From contig JAPTJF010000191.1 in NCBI GenBank assembly GCA_029339195.1, forward strand, positions 43,429 to 107,428: 64,000 nt of DNA, read 5' to 3'. Positions within the stretch are counted from its first letter, which is position 1. The number at the start of each line of letters is the position of its first letter. Both the position numbers and the translations under genes were made by a program. The DNA comes from Micractinium sp. NFX-FRZ. Taxonomy: Eukaryota > Chlorophyta > Trebouxiophyceae > Chlorellales > Chlorellaceae. The notes below the pieces were generated by a model. The model did no database searches. It saw nothing but the letters and a program-made list of their open reading frames with translations, and was not told where the DNA came from. This document shows positions 10,838-21,500 of this stretch, one piece after another.

Positions 10838-13800
10838 ATGGCGGTTGTGGCAGCGCTGCGGCCACTCGGGGAGGGCCTGCCTTCGCTTGTGCAGGGCCTG
10901 GCGCGCGCCTGCGCGGCATCCACAAGCACATGGCTACCTTCTGGAGGACTGCAGGGCAGCGCCACGCCGCAGGCGCGCACGTACGCCGCGGCTGCGGCGG
11001 CGGGCGGCAGGGGAGCAGCAGCAGCAGGCGGCGGCGGAGGGGCCGCCGGCTTGGCCATACCTGGCGTGAACCACATCATTGCTGTTGCCTCTGGCAAGGG
11101 CGGCGTCGGCAAGAGCACCACCGCGGGTAAGGGACTGTCTCAACACATTGTTTAGGTTGGGGCACAGCAGATGCTGGCTAGCAATCACCTCACCCCTTGA
11201 GACGCCGTCGGCGGACCTGCCTTTTGCGTTGGCAGCACCCAGTGCCTCCCTCCCTGCGCTCCTTGCGCTGCAACAGCTCCCCCCCAACCTACCCCACCTC
11301 TATCACTCCTCACATCCCGTCCCTCTCCCCCTCCCCCTCCCCCCATCTCTCCCTCCACCACCCCCCTCCCCCCATCCTTCCCCAGTGAACCTTGCGGTGG
11401 CGCTGTCCCGCCGGCTGGGCCTGCGCGTGGGTCTGATGGATGCCGACGTGTACGGCCCCTCCATCCACAGGATGATGAGCGTGTCGGGCAAGCCGCGGGT
11501 GGACGAGGGTGAGCCGGCGTGGCGTGGGCGCCTTGCTGGCGCAGGTGCCGTGCCCGCGGGGCTGGCGGGTGCTGGTGTCTTGCGTCTGCCAGGTGGCAGC
11601 GTGGTGCGAGCGTGCCGGGCACCCTGCGGGTGGGCCAAGCTGAGGAGCGCACATGCTTTGAGGCAGCAGGGGGGCAAGGACGGGAGGGCGCTCCTGGCTG
11701 TCCCCCCTGTGGCTGTGGCCCAGGCAGCTGCTGAGGATGTGTCGGTGGCGCCTGTGGGTGGGGTGAAGCCTGTGGGGACGGAAGGGTGAGGGCATGGGAG
11801 GGCAGGGGAGGGGAGGGGCCCAAGTCTGCCCCACCACCCTGCCTCTCTGGTCCTGACGCCACGCCGCTCCCCCCTGCGTGCGCCCCCTCACCCGCCCTGC
11901 CCTCATGCAGACGAGAAGATGATCCCGCCGGTCAGCTACGGTGTGTCTTGCATGTCCATGGGGCTGCTGATGGACGAAGACGTGGCTGCTGTGTGGCGGG
12001 GGCCCATGGTGGGTGTGTGTTCCCCCAAATGCAGCGTGCATGCGGCTGCGGTTGAGGGCGGGCTCTCGCGTGTTGCCGCATCTGTCATCCAGCCCATTGC
12101 TGTTGTGTTTGCTTGTGGGCCTGCCGATGAATGGGGACGTGGCGGCGGTGTGGCGGGGGCCCATGGTGAGCGCTCTGCATGCTGTGGTTGACTTGTGGGT
12201 TGGTTTGTTGGTAAGGTAAAGGTAAATTCAGGGGAGATTGGCCTCAGCTATCCCCCGTTGGCCTGCATGGTCGTGCTGTGCACGCTATGCCATCGTCTCA
12301 CGCTGTGCCTGCTGCGCCTCTCCTCCACGCCACTCTCACTCACACAAACGGGTCACGCCTGCGCTGGAGGCCCTCATGCCGCGCATGCTGTGCCCCGTGT
12401 GTTTGACTGTATGGCCTGATGGCGCGTTACAAGTTGGGGGCACTGCCGCCCACTTCATGCTGTGCATGCTGTGCTTCCGCCAGGTCATGTCTGCACTGGA
12501 GACATTCATGCGCCGCGTGCGCTGGGCCCCGCTGGACGTGCTCGTCATCGACATGCCCCCCGGCACAGGCAAGGGGCGGGGCGTTGTAGCGGGGCGTTGT
12601 AGCGGGGCTGGTTGGTTTGCTGTTGAATGGGCGCCGCCAGCACCCCTGGGCCTCCGCTGGATGTGCCGGTCTTTGCCAGGCCGCCAGGCACCTGTGTGAG
12701 GCCTGGTGTGGGCACGGGGGCGGGCGGGAGACGGGCGGCGGGGGGAGGAGCCCGCGGCGCTTGCTGGCGGGCCCCGCCCTGCTGCTGACCGTTGTGCCTA
12801 CCGCTGTCAGGCAAGCCACTCCGGCGGTCCGTGCGTACCGTCCCGCTTGCACCGCGCTACCTCGCTGCTGGGCCAACTGCCGGGCAACGACCAGTCCTGT
12901 GCGCCTGCCTGTGCTGCCCGGCCTGCAGGCGATGCCCAGCTGAGCATCAGCCAGCGGCTGAGCCTGTCGGGAGCCGTGATTGTGACCACGCCCCAGGTGT
13001 GTAACGATTTGCTGGCAAAGCAGCAGCCAACACGCCTGCCTCAGGGCCTGCGGGGCCACGGTGTGTGGTGAGCCTGTTCGGGGGCCGTGGTTGACTGGCT
13101 CCACCCCGGTACAGGTGCGCATATGGTTACCAATTCCCTGCTGTGAAACTGTGGCTGGAGAGGTTGTCTGGGTGCCTGTGGGGTAAGGGTGCGTGAAGAA
13201 CCTGCCAGGGCGCCGCACTTGCGCCCACGTGCTGCAGCTGTGTGGAGCGTGCAGCACAGTGTGCTGGGCTGGCAGGGCGGAGTGCAGTGCAGGCAGCCCC
13301 TGCCATCCGCCTCCCCTTCCCTGCCATCACTGAACAAGAGGTACCCGCTCCCTGTTCCCCATTGGCAATATGTTCACACACGCACACACACACACACGCA
13401 CACACACATAACAAAACAAGTGCTGCCTCCTGCCCCATGCGCTGTGCAGGACATTGCGCTGCTGGATGCGCGGCGCGGGTGCACCATGTTCCGGAAAGTG
13501 AACGTGCCCATCCTGGGTGGGTGGTTCAGTGCCAGCGTGCTTCCGTGTGGTTGGCGTTGGGTGTGTGTTGCCACTCGGATCGCCAGGCGTTTGCGCCATG
13601 TCATGCTGCAGAGCGCACCTCCCCACACTGGGAGCGCGCATGTGGGTGTCTTGCGGTGGGTTACCACACCGTGCGCTTGCCAGCCTCGGCCGAGGGGGCG
13701 CCAGTGCACCGCGCCTGTGCTGCCGTGCCGATGCGCCTCCGGTCGGCCGTAGAAGAAACGAGCCTGGCACGCGGCAGACGAGCAGAGCAAGGGCTTTGGT

Positions 13801-14074
13801 CCCCTGAGCTCACTGCAGCGCACCTCCCAAGGTGGCAGGATCACAGGATCACAGGATCACATGTCGGCTGCATTGAGTTCCATGGGTGCGTAGTCAGTAG
13901 TCGAATGCCTCTGACCTCCCCACCTTTGAATGCATCCCACCCGTCCCTGAGCTGAGCACACAAGCGAGCACAGTTGCCTCCTGGGCCATGCGCTGCAGGC
14001 ATCTGTGAGAACATGAGCTGGTTTGTGTGCGGCAACTGCGGCCACGAGTCGCACATATTTGGGCAGGGTGCGCG

Positions 14075-14110
<36 letters not shown>

Positions 14111-15093
14111 CAACTCACCCTGGCCCCCTTTCTCACTTGCCTGCCTGCCCGCCTGCCTAATTTTCCCGCTTTTGCCTGTGCTGCTGAGAGCCTGCTTGCT
14201 GTCCTTGCCTGCTGTGCTCGTTGACGTATGCCTGGCCCGGCCTGTGCCGTTGCCGCCGTTGCCCTTGTGCCTGCGGGTGCCCTGCCCTGCTTTGGCGCCC
14301 ACCCTGCCCGATGTGCCTGCTGCGCCCCGCTGTGCCCAGGTGGCGCTGAGAAGGCGGCTGCTGACATGGACATGGAACTGTTGGGCAAGGTGAGCTGAGC
14401 TGACCTGGCAGGCTGTTGTCAAGGCCAATTGAGAACCAGGCATTGGTCGGAGAGAGGGAGCAACTTCGGACGGAGGGCAGGCTCCCCCTTGGCAGTAGCC
14501 ATCCCGCCGCGCGCAGGCCATTTGCCGCGTTCATTCCGGGCCTCCCAGCAGCGCCTGCCAAAGCGTGTCTTGGCTGGAAGCCCTTGCTTTCGTCGTTCGC
14601 CCCACCGCCGCTGCCACTGCCTCGGCTGCCGCCAGCCACGCCACGCCCCAGGTGCCCGCTCTCCCTCCTCCCCACTGCCCCCCTGGCCCCTCAGATCCCG
14701 CTTAACATTGCCATCCGGGAGACAGCGGATGCGGGGGCTCCCATCGTGGCCACACAGCCAGACAGTGCGGCGGCGCAGGTGGGAGGGGCGCGCGAGCGGG
14801 GAGGAAGCTAAGCTTAAGGGGCGGAGGCGCGTGTGCTGTGCCGGGGGTGGGGACAAGCGGTGAGCCAGGGGTCACTTGCTCTGCTTACCCTGCCTGCCTG
14901 CCTGGCCTATTTTCTTTCGAAGACTTCCGTCCTCTCACCCGGCCCTGCTGGTAATCTGTTTCTGGTGCAGGCCTATGTGTCGGTGGCGGAACGGATTTGG
15001 GAGAAGCTGCAAGCAGGCGACGGCAGCGGCGGCGGCGGCGCAGAGCAGCGGCGGCAGCCCCGTGGCCCCCCAAAGATCGTATTTGAGAGCTGA
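10838..15093 (+). CDS. IND1: Mitochondrial Fe-S carrier P-loop ATPase, IND1/NUBPL type
   Basis: Mrp/NBP35-family ATPase that delivers 4Fe-4S clusters to respiratory complex I in the mitochondrion. Ten exons fit in phase: 10838-11126, 11386-11508, 11911-12008, 12484-12568, 12929-12996, 13450-13516, 13999-14067, 14340-14389, 14695-14778 and 14971-15093, giving 351 aa. The N-terminus is Ala/Arg-rich like a mitochondrial presequence. The deviant Walker A GKGGVGKS is at residues 86-93. DADVYGPS, SCMSMGLLMDED, VWRGPMVMSAL, VIDMPPGTGD and QDIALLDARRG follow, and the cluster-binding CxxC is C254-G-N-C257. This order and the VWRGPMVMSA stretch match NUBPL rather than cytosolic NBP35 or plastid HCF101. 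The start is the first ATG in frame. The intron after 12568 uses a GC donor (ACAG|gcaagg). Introns 3-5 contain worn copies of exon edges. Confidence 0.93.
12118..12395 (+). pseudogene. Worn copies of IND1 exon 3 end and exon 4 start in intron 3
   Basis: At 12118-12170 the end of exon 3 with its donor is repeated (GGACGTGGCGGCGGTGTGGC then GGGGGCCCATGgtgag). At about 12351-12395 the start of exon 4 is repeated in worn form (GGTCACGCCTGCGCTGGAGG). True exon 3 ends at 12008 and true exon 4 starts at 12484. The exon 3 copy still has a GT donor but no acceptor that I can see. Confidence 0.7.
13067..13118 (+). pseudogene. Worn copy of IND1 exon 5 end in intron 5
   Basis: The string gagcctgttcgggggccgtg followed by gttgactggctccacccc and acaggtgcg mirrors the end of exon 5 (GAGCCTGTCGGGAGCCGTGA, ...ACCACGCCCCAGgtgtg). 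It contains frame-breaking changes, including an extra base. Confidence 0.6.
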
Positions 15094-15445
15094 CGGCGTT
15101 GTGCCTCACGGTTGTTTTTGTGACAACGGAGCGTGTTTGACCCGTTTCAAGCAGTCTAGAAAAAGCACGCCTGCAGCCTACAGCTTTGAGCCCGCTGATA
15201 TCGCTGCAAACAAAGTCCAGAGACAGTTGAAACGCGCTACGCAGCGACGCTGGAAGGCTGGCGCGAATTGGCGACACAACAATCAAACCAGAGCAGGCAC
15301 CGCATGCGCCGGGCTGCAGCAGGGCTGGCCTCGCGCATGAAACTGCAGCCCCTTTCGGGGTGCCCTTTTCGGTTCCCCACCAGGCCAACACACTTTAGAA
15401 GGCCAAGAGGGGGCCAGCCTGCAAGCCCCACGGCTCGCTGCCACC
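15094..15445. other. IND1 3' UTR and upstream region of the alanine-rich gene
   Basis: No gene is supported. I found no TGTAA motif. The segment ends in ccaccATGc, a good initiation context for the next gene. Confidence 0.4.
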
Positions 15446-16218
15446 ATGCTCGCCGGTACCACAAGCGTTGGCCCAGCCTGGCCCCACAAACACGTGCATT
15501 GTCCTCGGCAAGCCTCAAGTGTGACGGTGCCTGGTCGCGGGCGCTGCCGGCTGCGGGTTGCGGCAGCGGCGGGGCCGCCAGGCTGCGGCGACGACGGCGC
15601 GTCGGCAGGCAGGCCGCCACCTTCGGTCCTCGGCCCCGATGATTTCCGACCCGCATACCAAGCGTACGTGGCCGAACAAGCAGCATACGGCAAAGCCAGC
15701 CATGCCACGCGGGAGGCGTGGCTGGCTGAAGTTGAGCAGCAGATCGCCGAGTCAAAGGCCAGGAGCCGGGCATTTGATGACCTCATGGCCCATTACTTTA
15801 AGGTGCTCCTGCCAAGCATTGCGCAGTCACCAGCACCCGCCTCACCTTCCTCCCCAACGCCTGCACAGCTCCCTCCCCTGCCAGTTGAGTGGCCACCGCT
15901 GGCGGCGGGCACAACCCCGACAGCCGCACGCACAGCAGCGGCAGAGACTGCTGCGGCGGCGGCGGTCTCTTTCGCCACCGTGGCCGCAGGGCATGAGGCA
16001 GCGGCCGAAGCAGCGCAGGCAGCTGCGGCCAACCAGCCCATGGTAGCGCTGGCGCGGGCAGGTGAGGAGTTTGTGCGCGCGATGGTGGCGTGGCGCATGG
16101 CGTTTGATGTACTGGAGGCGGCGCGGCAGGCGCAGCCCGGCGCGCCAGCGGTGGTCGAGGCTGAGGCGGCAGTTGAGGCGGCGCGGCGCTTCAGGCACCA
16201 GCGGCAGTCCCTGCGCGA
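15446..16218 (+). CDS. Alanine-rich protein of unknown function, copy A (3' end in assembly gap)
   Basis: I do not recognise this protein. An intronless frame starts at ATG 15446 in a good context (ccaccATG) and runs 257 codons into the N gap; the stop codon is not seen, but copy B ends at the matching codon. The first 40 residues (MLAGTTSVGPAWPHKHVHCP, then Arg-rich CRLRVAAAAG) look like a plastid or mitochondrial transit peptide. The middle has DDFRPAYQAYVAEQAAYGKA and AHYFKVLLPSIAQ, then a Pro-rich linker, then long Ala/Glu-rich helices (AAAETAAAAAVSFATVAAGH, VEAEAAVEAARRFRHQRQ) that may form a coiled coil. A near-identical copy B follows across the gap. Function cannot be assigned. Confidence 0.6.
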
Positions 16219-16523
16219 NNNNNNNNNNNNNNNNNNNNNNNNNNNNNNNNNNNNNNNNNNNNNNNNNNNNNNNNNNNNNNNNNNNNNNNNNNNNNNNNNN
16301 NNNNNNNNNNNNNNNNNNNNNNNNNNNNNNNNNNNNNNNNNNNNNNNNNNNNNNNNNNNNNNNNNNNNNNNNNNNNNNNNNNNNNNNNNNNNNNNNNNNN
16401 NNNNNNNNNNNNNNNNNNNNNNNNNNNNNNNNNNNNNNNNNNNNNNNNNNNNNNNNNNNNNNNNNNNNNNNNNNNNNNNNNNNNNNNNNNNNNNNNNNNN
16501 NNNNNNNNNNNNNNNNNNNNNNN
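16219..16523. other. Assembly gap (305 N)
   Basis: A run of 305 N sits exactly between the last codon of copy A and a base (16524) corresponding to codon 25-26 of copy B. The gap hides the stop of A, the spacer, and the start and N-terminus of B. The true length is unknown, and a collapsed repeat is possible. Confidence 0.98.
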
Positions 16524-17245
16524 GTGTGACGGTGCCTGGTCGCGGGCGCTGCCGGCTGCGGGTTGCGGCAGCGGCTGGGGCGCCAGCAGGCGGCGACGAC
16601 GGCGCGTCGGCAGGCAAGCCGCCACCTTCGGCCCCCGGCCTTGATGATTTCCGACCCGCATACCAAGCATACGTGGCCGAAGAAGCAGCATACGGCAAAG
16701 CCAGCCATGCAGCGTGGGAGGCGTGGATGGATGAAGTTGAGCAGCAGTGCGCCGAGTCAGAGGCCAGTAGCCGGGCACGTGCGGCCACTAACCAGGCATT
16801 TGATGACCTCCTGGCCCATTACGTCAAGGTGCTCCTGCCAAAAATAGCGCAGTCACCAGCACCCGCCTTGCCCTCCTCCCTAGCGCCTGCACAGCTCCCT
16901 CCCCTGCCAGCCGAGTGGCCACCGCTGGCGGCGGGCGAGGCGCCGGCAGCACGCACAGCAGCGGCAGAGACTGCGGCGGCGGCGGCGGTCTCCTTCGCCA
17001 GCGTGGCCGCAGGGCATGAGGCAGCGGCCGAAGCAGCGCAGGCGGCTGCGGCCACCCAGCCGGCAGTAGCGCTGGTGCGGGCAGGTGAGGAGTTTGTGCG
17101 TGCGACGGCAGCGTGGCGCATGGCGTTTGATGCACTGGAGGCGGCGCGGCAGGCGCAGCCGGGGGCACCAGCGGTGGTTGAGGCTGAGGCGGCGGTTGAG
17201 GCGGCGCGGCGCTTCAGGCACCAGCGGCAGTCCCTGCGCGAGTGA
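16524..17245 (+). CDS. Alanine-rich protein of unknown function, copy B (5' end in assembly gap)
   Basis: Tandem paralogue of the preceding gene, seen from the residue matching about codon 25 of copy A to a TGA at 17243-17245 right after HQRQSLRE. It differs from A by scattered substitutions, an eight-residue insertion near SRARAATNQ and a one-residue deletion in the Pro-rich linker, and keeps the frame throughout, which suggests both copies are or were recently functional. No introns. A single 599-residue reading across the N run is an artefact of the gap length. Function unknown. Confidence 0.6.
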
Positions 17246-18060
17246 TGGGCTGGAAAGAGCAGCCTTGGTGGGGCATGCCGGCTCTCCGGTGGCGGCAGCC
17301 TCGGCCCATCATGGTAGGCCCCATGCCGCCTCGCCTGCAACAAGGGCACATGTTGCTCTGCGCTCGCCAACTTTACTCCCTAGCTGAGGCAGCAAGCCAC
17401 CACTCATGCCTGCCCCGCTGTTGCTGCTACTTGACCCACCATGGCTGAATCCACATGTTGCATCGTTGGTTGCACCTCTTGCACATGTGTTGCAATGCAT
17501 TTCGTACAGCTCACTCTCCCCTCTGCCCTTGCATTCCCTCTCCCTGCGCTCCTCCTGATCCCCTGTAGCAAGTTGCTTCCACCCACTTTTTGCCTCTGCC
17601 TTGCAGTCCCTCTCCCCTTGCTCTCTCTTGTTACACCACCTATAGCATTGCGCTTCCGTCCAAGTTTCAGGGCAGAGAGGCTGAGCAGTCGAGAATGAGT
17701 ACGGAGCCGCAGCAGTACAGCACAGCGCGCCAGCTGGGCAGCTCGCTTGGTCGCCCCTTCATCCCTCTGCTGTTGGGCACGCCTGTTGGGTTGCATTGCT
17801 ATTCGAGGTGGCAGGTGAACGCACTGAAGCAATGCCTTTTGCATTCCAGGGGTGTGCATCGATGGGGCATCAATCACATGCATGGCAGGGGTCGCGGCGG
17901 GGAAGCAAGATCGGCACCAGTGGAGGCATCATGGGCGGGGATCCTTGCCGCTGCTGGCAGCGCAGCACATGGGCAGCGCCAGCCTGCCCCATGGCTATCC
18001 AGTTAGGCGTGCATATGAAAGCTGCGGTACCTAAGAACAGCAGCAGCACAGCTGGAGGCG
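17246..18060. other. Spacer, no supported gene
   Basis: This region is pyrimidine-rich (17510-17640) and has no credible coding frame. It should contain the 3' UTR of copy B. Confidence 0.35.
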
Positions 18061-18385
18061 CACGGCGGTGCAGGTGGGAGCGGCGGGCGAGCGGGGACGA
18101 AGCTCAAGGGTGGCGGTGCGCGTGCTGTGCGGGGGGCGGGGACAATCGGGGTGCCAGTGGGTCCACGGCCTCTGCTTGCCCTGCCTGCCTGCCCTGTCTT
18201 CTTTCGGAAGAATCCATCCACTCAACCCTGGTACTCTGTTTACCCAATGCGGGCCTGTCTGTGCCGGTGGCGGAGCGGATTTGGGACAAGCTGCAAGCAG
18301 GCGGCGGCGGCGCGGGGCAGCAGTGGCAACCCCACGGCCCCCCTCAGATCGTGTTTGAGAGCTGACTGAGTTGTGCCTCACACTT
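18061..18385 (+). pseudogene. Dead duplicate of the IND1 3' end
   Basis: This stretch is a diverged copy of 14770-15110, that is the end of IND1 exon 9, all of intron 9, exon 10 with its stop codon and the first bases of the 3' UTR. Shared landmarks are gcaggtgggagcggcgggcg, GGAGCGGATTTGGGACAAGC, TCGTGTTTGAGAGCTGA and gttgtgcctcac. The acceptor (gtgcag in IND1) has become atgcgg here and the Walker and Cys motifs are absent, so it cannot encode a carrier. It lies 3.3 kb from its source, with the copy A/B pair in between. Confidence 0.85.
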
Positions 18386-18597
18386 ATCCGTACCAACGGA
18401 TCCCCATTTCAGCCAGGCTAGCAGTCAGAAGAGCACGGAGGCCACAGGGCATGGGGAGCCGGCGCCTTGAGCTCGGGCGTGCTGGCGCCTGCGCCGCCCA
18501 TGCCCAGCATGCGCTCTCCACCACGCATGTGTCTCCTTCGCTAATCGCATCCTGTCACCCGAATCCTTGCAAGCAATCCAGCTTTCTGGAGCGCAGC

Positions 18598-21500
18598 ATG
18601 GACCCTCTTGTTCTTGGGCGGGACGCCTGCCTGCACGTCCTGCGCTCGCTTGACGCCCCCAGCGTGAGTGCACGGAATTGGCGGTCGGTGCGTGTGATTT
18701 GGTATGGCGAACGCTCTGGATGCAAGGCTCGTGGCCCGCCGAGAGGTCCCGCCCTCAAACACGCAGGCTTGCTTGCCGCTGCGAGCCGCGAGGGCAGGGT
18801 GCAGCCTCTGTGTGCGTCTTCTGGAGGCGCCTGCGGAGGAAGGCGTGGCTTCGGCGCCCCGGCAGGCAGCCTACTCCCCTGCTAGGGTTCTTTGCCACCC
18901 CTGTGCCCATTTCACCGTGCATTGTGAAGGCCACGCCTCTGAGTCTCCATTTGGTCTCCACAAGCTGTCCAAACCACACATTAGAAGAGTCAGTGTAGAT
19001 TGTGAGGGTTGGCCAGTCATGCAAGCGCGTTCACTAACCACTCCCCAAGTGGCCTCCCTGCCTGCCTGCCCGCCTGCCTGCTGCTGCGCAGGTGCTGGCG
19101 CTGGGCTCGTGCAGCCGGGAGTGGCGGCAGCTGACTTCCGACGAAGGCCTGTGGCGGCACCTGTGCCAACGGGACCTGCCCGTCCTTGCCCCCCAGTGGC
19201 GAGGCAGCCGCGCCGCGGGTGCCAGCTGGCAGGCTGCCTACGCGCATGCCTCCCAGCTGCAAGCCCTGAAGCGTGTGGCGTGGCAGCGGGAGGCGCGGGC
19301 CGAGGGGCGGCGGCCGCGGGAGCGCGAGGGGCACGCCGCCTGCGGCTGGGGCCAGCGCAGCATGCTGCTGCACGGTGGCTTTGGGGGAGGCATACTGTCG
19401 GATTTACACATCCTCACCCCAGGTGCCACCGCCTCTACAGCAGGCCCCTCTGCCGGTGGCTCCTCTGCCGGGGCACCCGCCGCCGCCAGAGCACATGCTG
19501 CTGCCGGCGGCACGGCAGCCTGCCGCTGGTTGCAGCCGCGCATGGCGGCGGGGCGCCCGCCCCTGCCACGCTACGGCCACACGCTCAGCCGGTGCCGGGG
19601 CAGCGACGGGCAGGAGGTGGCGGTGCTGTTTGGCGGGATGGCGGCTGGGGGGTACCAGGTGGGGTGGGGGGCGGGGGGCGGCACCCTGCCTCATGCTGCC
19701 GCTGCGGCTGCGCCCTGGTTGCGCCCCCTCTGCCGCTGCCCGCTGCTGCTGCGCCCACCCTGCCGCCGCTTCACTTGTGTGAATGATGAAGGGCGGGAGC
19801 GGGGAGGTCTGTGGATGGCCGGGGATGGGAGCTGCGGTGCTCTTGACGCAAGGGTGCTGCCTCATGCTGGTGCTGCTGCTGCTGCTGCTGTGCCCGATAT
19901 GTGCCCGCCTCACCCATCATCATCATGCCGCTCTGCCGCCAGAGCGCAGGCGCCGGCCCGCCCTGCTCCCCCCTTGCAAACCCTCCCCCGCCCTTTTCCC
20001 TTTTCACCCACCACCCCGCTCCCCTCCCTCTCACCCTGCTTGGCGCCAGGTGCCCCTGGACACCATTGCCGTTCTGCGCCGCCCTCCGCCCGCTGCCCCT
20101 GCCGGCACCGCCGCAACCCGGCGCCGTGAGGAGGAGACGTCGCTCGGGCTGAGGCAGCGGGAGCAGCAGCGGGGCGGCGGCGGGGGCGGCGGCGGGGGGG
20201 GAGACGGGGGGGCACCCGACCCCATGCTGATGTGGTTCCATCCCATGGCGGGCATGGACCTGGGGTTCAGCGATGAATCGGAGGAGGATGAATCGGATGA
20301 GTATGGCTCGGATGGTGAATCGGATGACGCCGGAGATGACGAGGAGGAGGAGGACGGGGAGGGGGAGGAGGGCGAAGACCGCTTTGGTGCAGGTACGAAG
20401 GGGAGGGTGGACGGAGTCTGGGTTCGGCGGCGTGCCGACGTGCTTCTGTCCCTTGATGGGGCTGGGGTGAACAATATTGGTCGAGGTGGAAAAGGGGAGG
20501 ACGGGGGCGAGAAGGAGGGGTATACTGCGGTGCAGGCAGGCAGGTGCGGGGGCGGATTTGTCAGCCAGGGCGGGCGCAGGGGTGGAAGGGCATGCATGAG
20601 TTTCACTGCTGCCTGTAGTGGGGGTAAGCTTGCAGACAGACAAGAGGGAACAGTAGGCTGCTCCTGCTGGGCGGGCGGTGAGTGGCGGCCCACTCCCCCA
20701 CATGTGGGCCCAACTGGTACGCCTGGGCTGCGGCGGAGCCCACCCGGGCGGGACGGTTCTGGCCCCAACCTGCCTGTACCGCAGCTCAAACCGGATGTGT
20801 GGCACCTGCAGGTGCCGCTGGCGACAGCGGCAGCGACGAGGAGTGGGCGCCCGCGCGGTCGGGCGCAGGCAGCGGCGCAGGCAGCGACGGCGCCGTGCCC
20901 TCCACGCTGGCAGCCGCGGCCGCTGCCAGCGCCCCGCCTGCCGGGGCCGAGGGCAGTGCTGCGGCCACGGCCAGGGCGTGCGTGACAGCGCAGCAGGGCG
21001 CAGCAGGCGGGCAGCCACGGCAGGTGCCTGCCCAGCTTCCTCGGGCGGCAGAGGGGCAGGAGGAGGAGGATCATGGGGCGGTGGAGCTAGAGTGGTGGTA
21101 CCCTGAGGTCAAGGGGGAGGCGCCGGGCGCACGCGGCTACCACAGCGCAGCGGTTTCCGAGGATGGGAGCAAGGTGGGCGCTCTGCGCGCTGCGCGTGTG
21201 TGGAACTGCAGTGTGCGGGCATGCGTTCGTTCGGCGTGCGGGCATGTGCTGCTGCGCATGGGAGAGTGTGTGCTGTTGCGGCCGGGGGCGTGCGGAGGGC
21301 CAGGGGTGCCTGCAGGGGCGGTGGAGCGACACGGTGTCAGGCTGGAGGCCAGGTGGGGTGGCCCGCTGGCGCCAGCGCAGGTGGGGCTGGGGGCTGGTGA
21401 AGGGTGGGGGATGTGTCGAGAGAGGCCCTGTCCTCTACCCCTTGCCTCCTCCCCGTTATTTAAACCTTGAAATGCCTCCCGCACCCGTCCTGTGCACCCA

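Noticed and set aside
15446..17245. A single 599-residue protein across the N gap
   Set aside because: The frame stays open only because the 305 N happen to preserve phase. The two halves are copies of one 258-residue protein, so two tandem genes are more likely.
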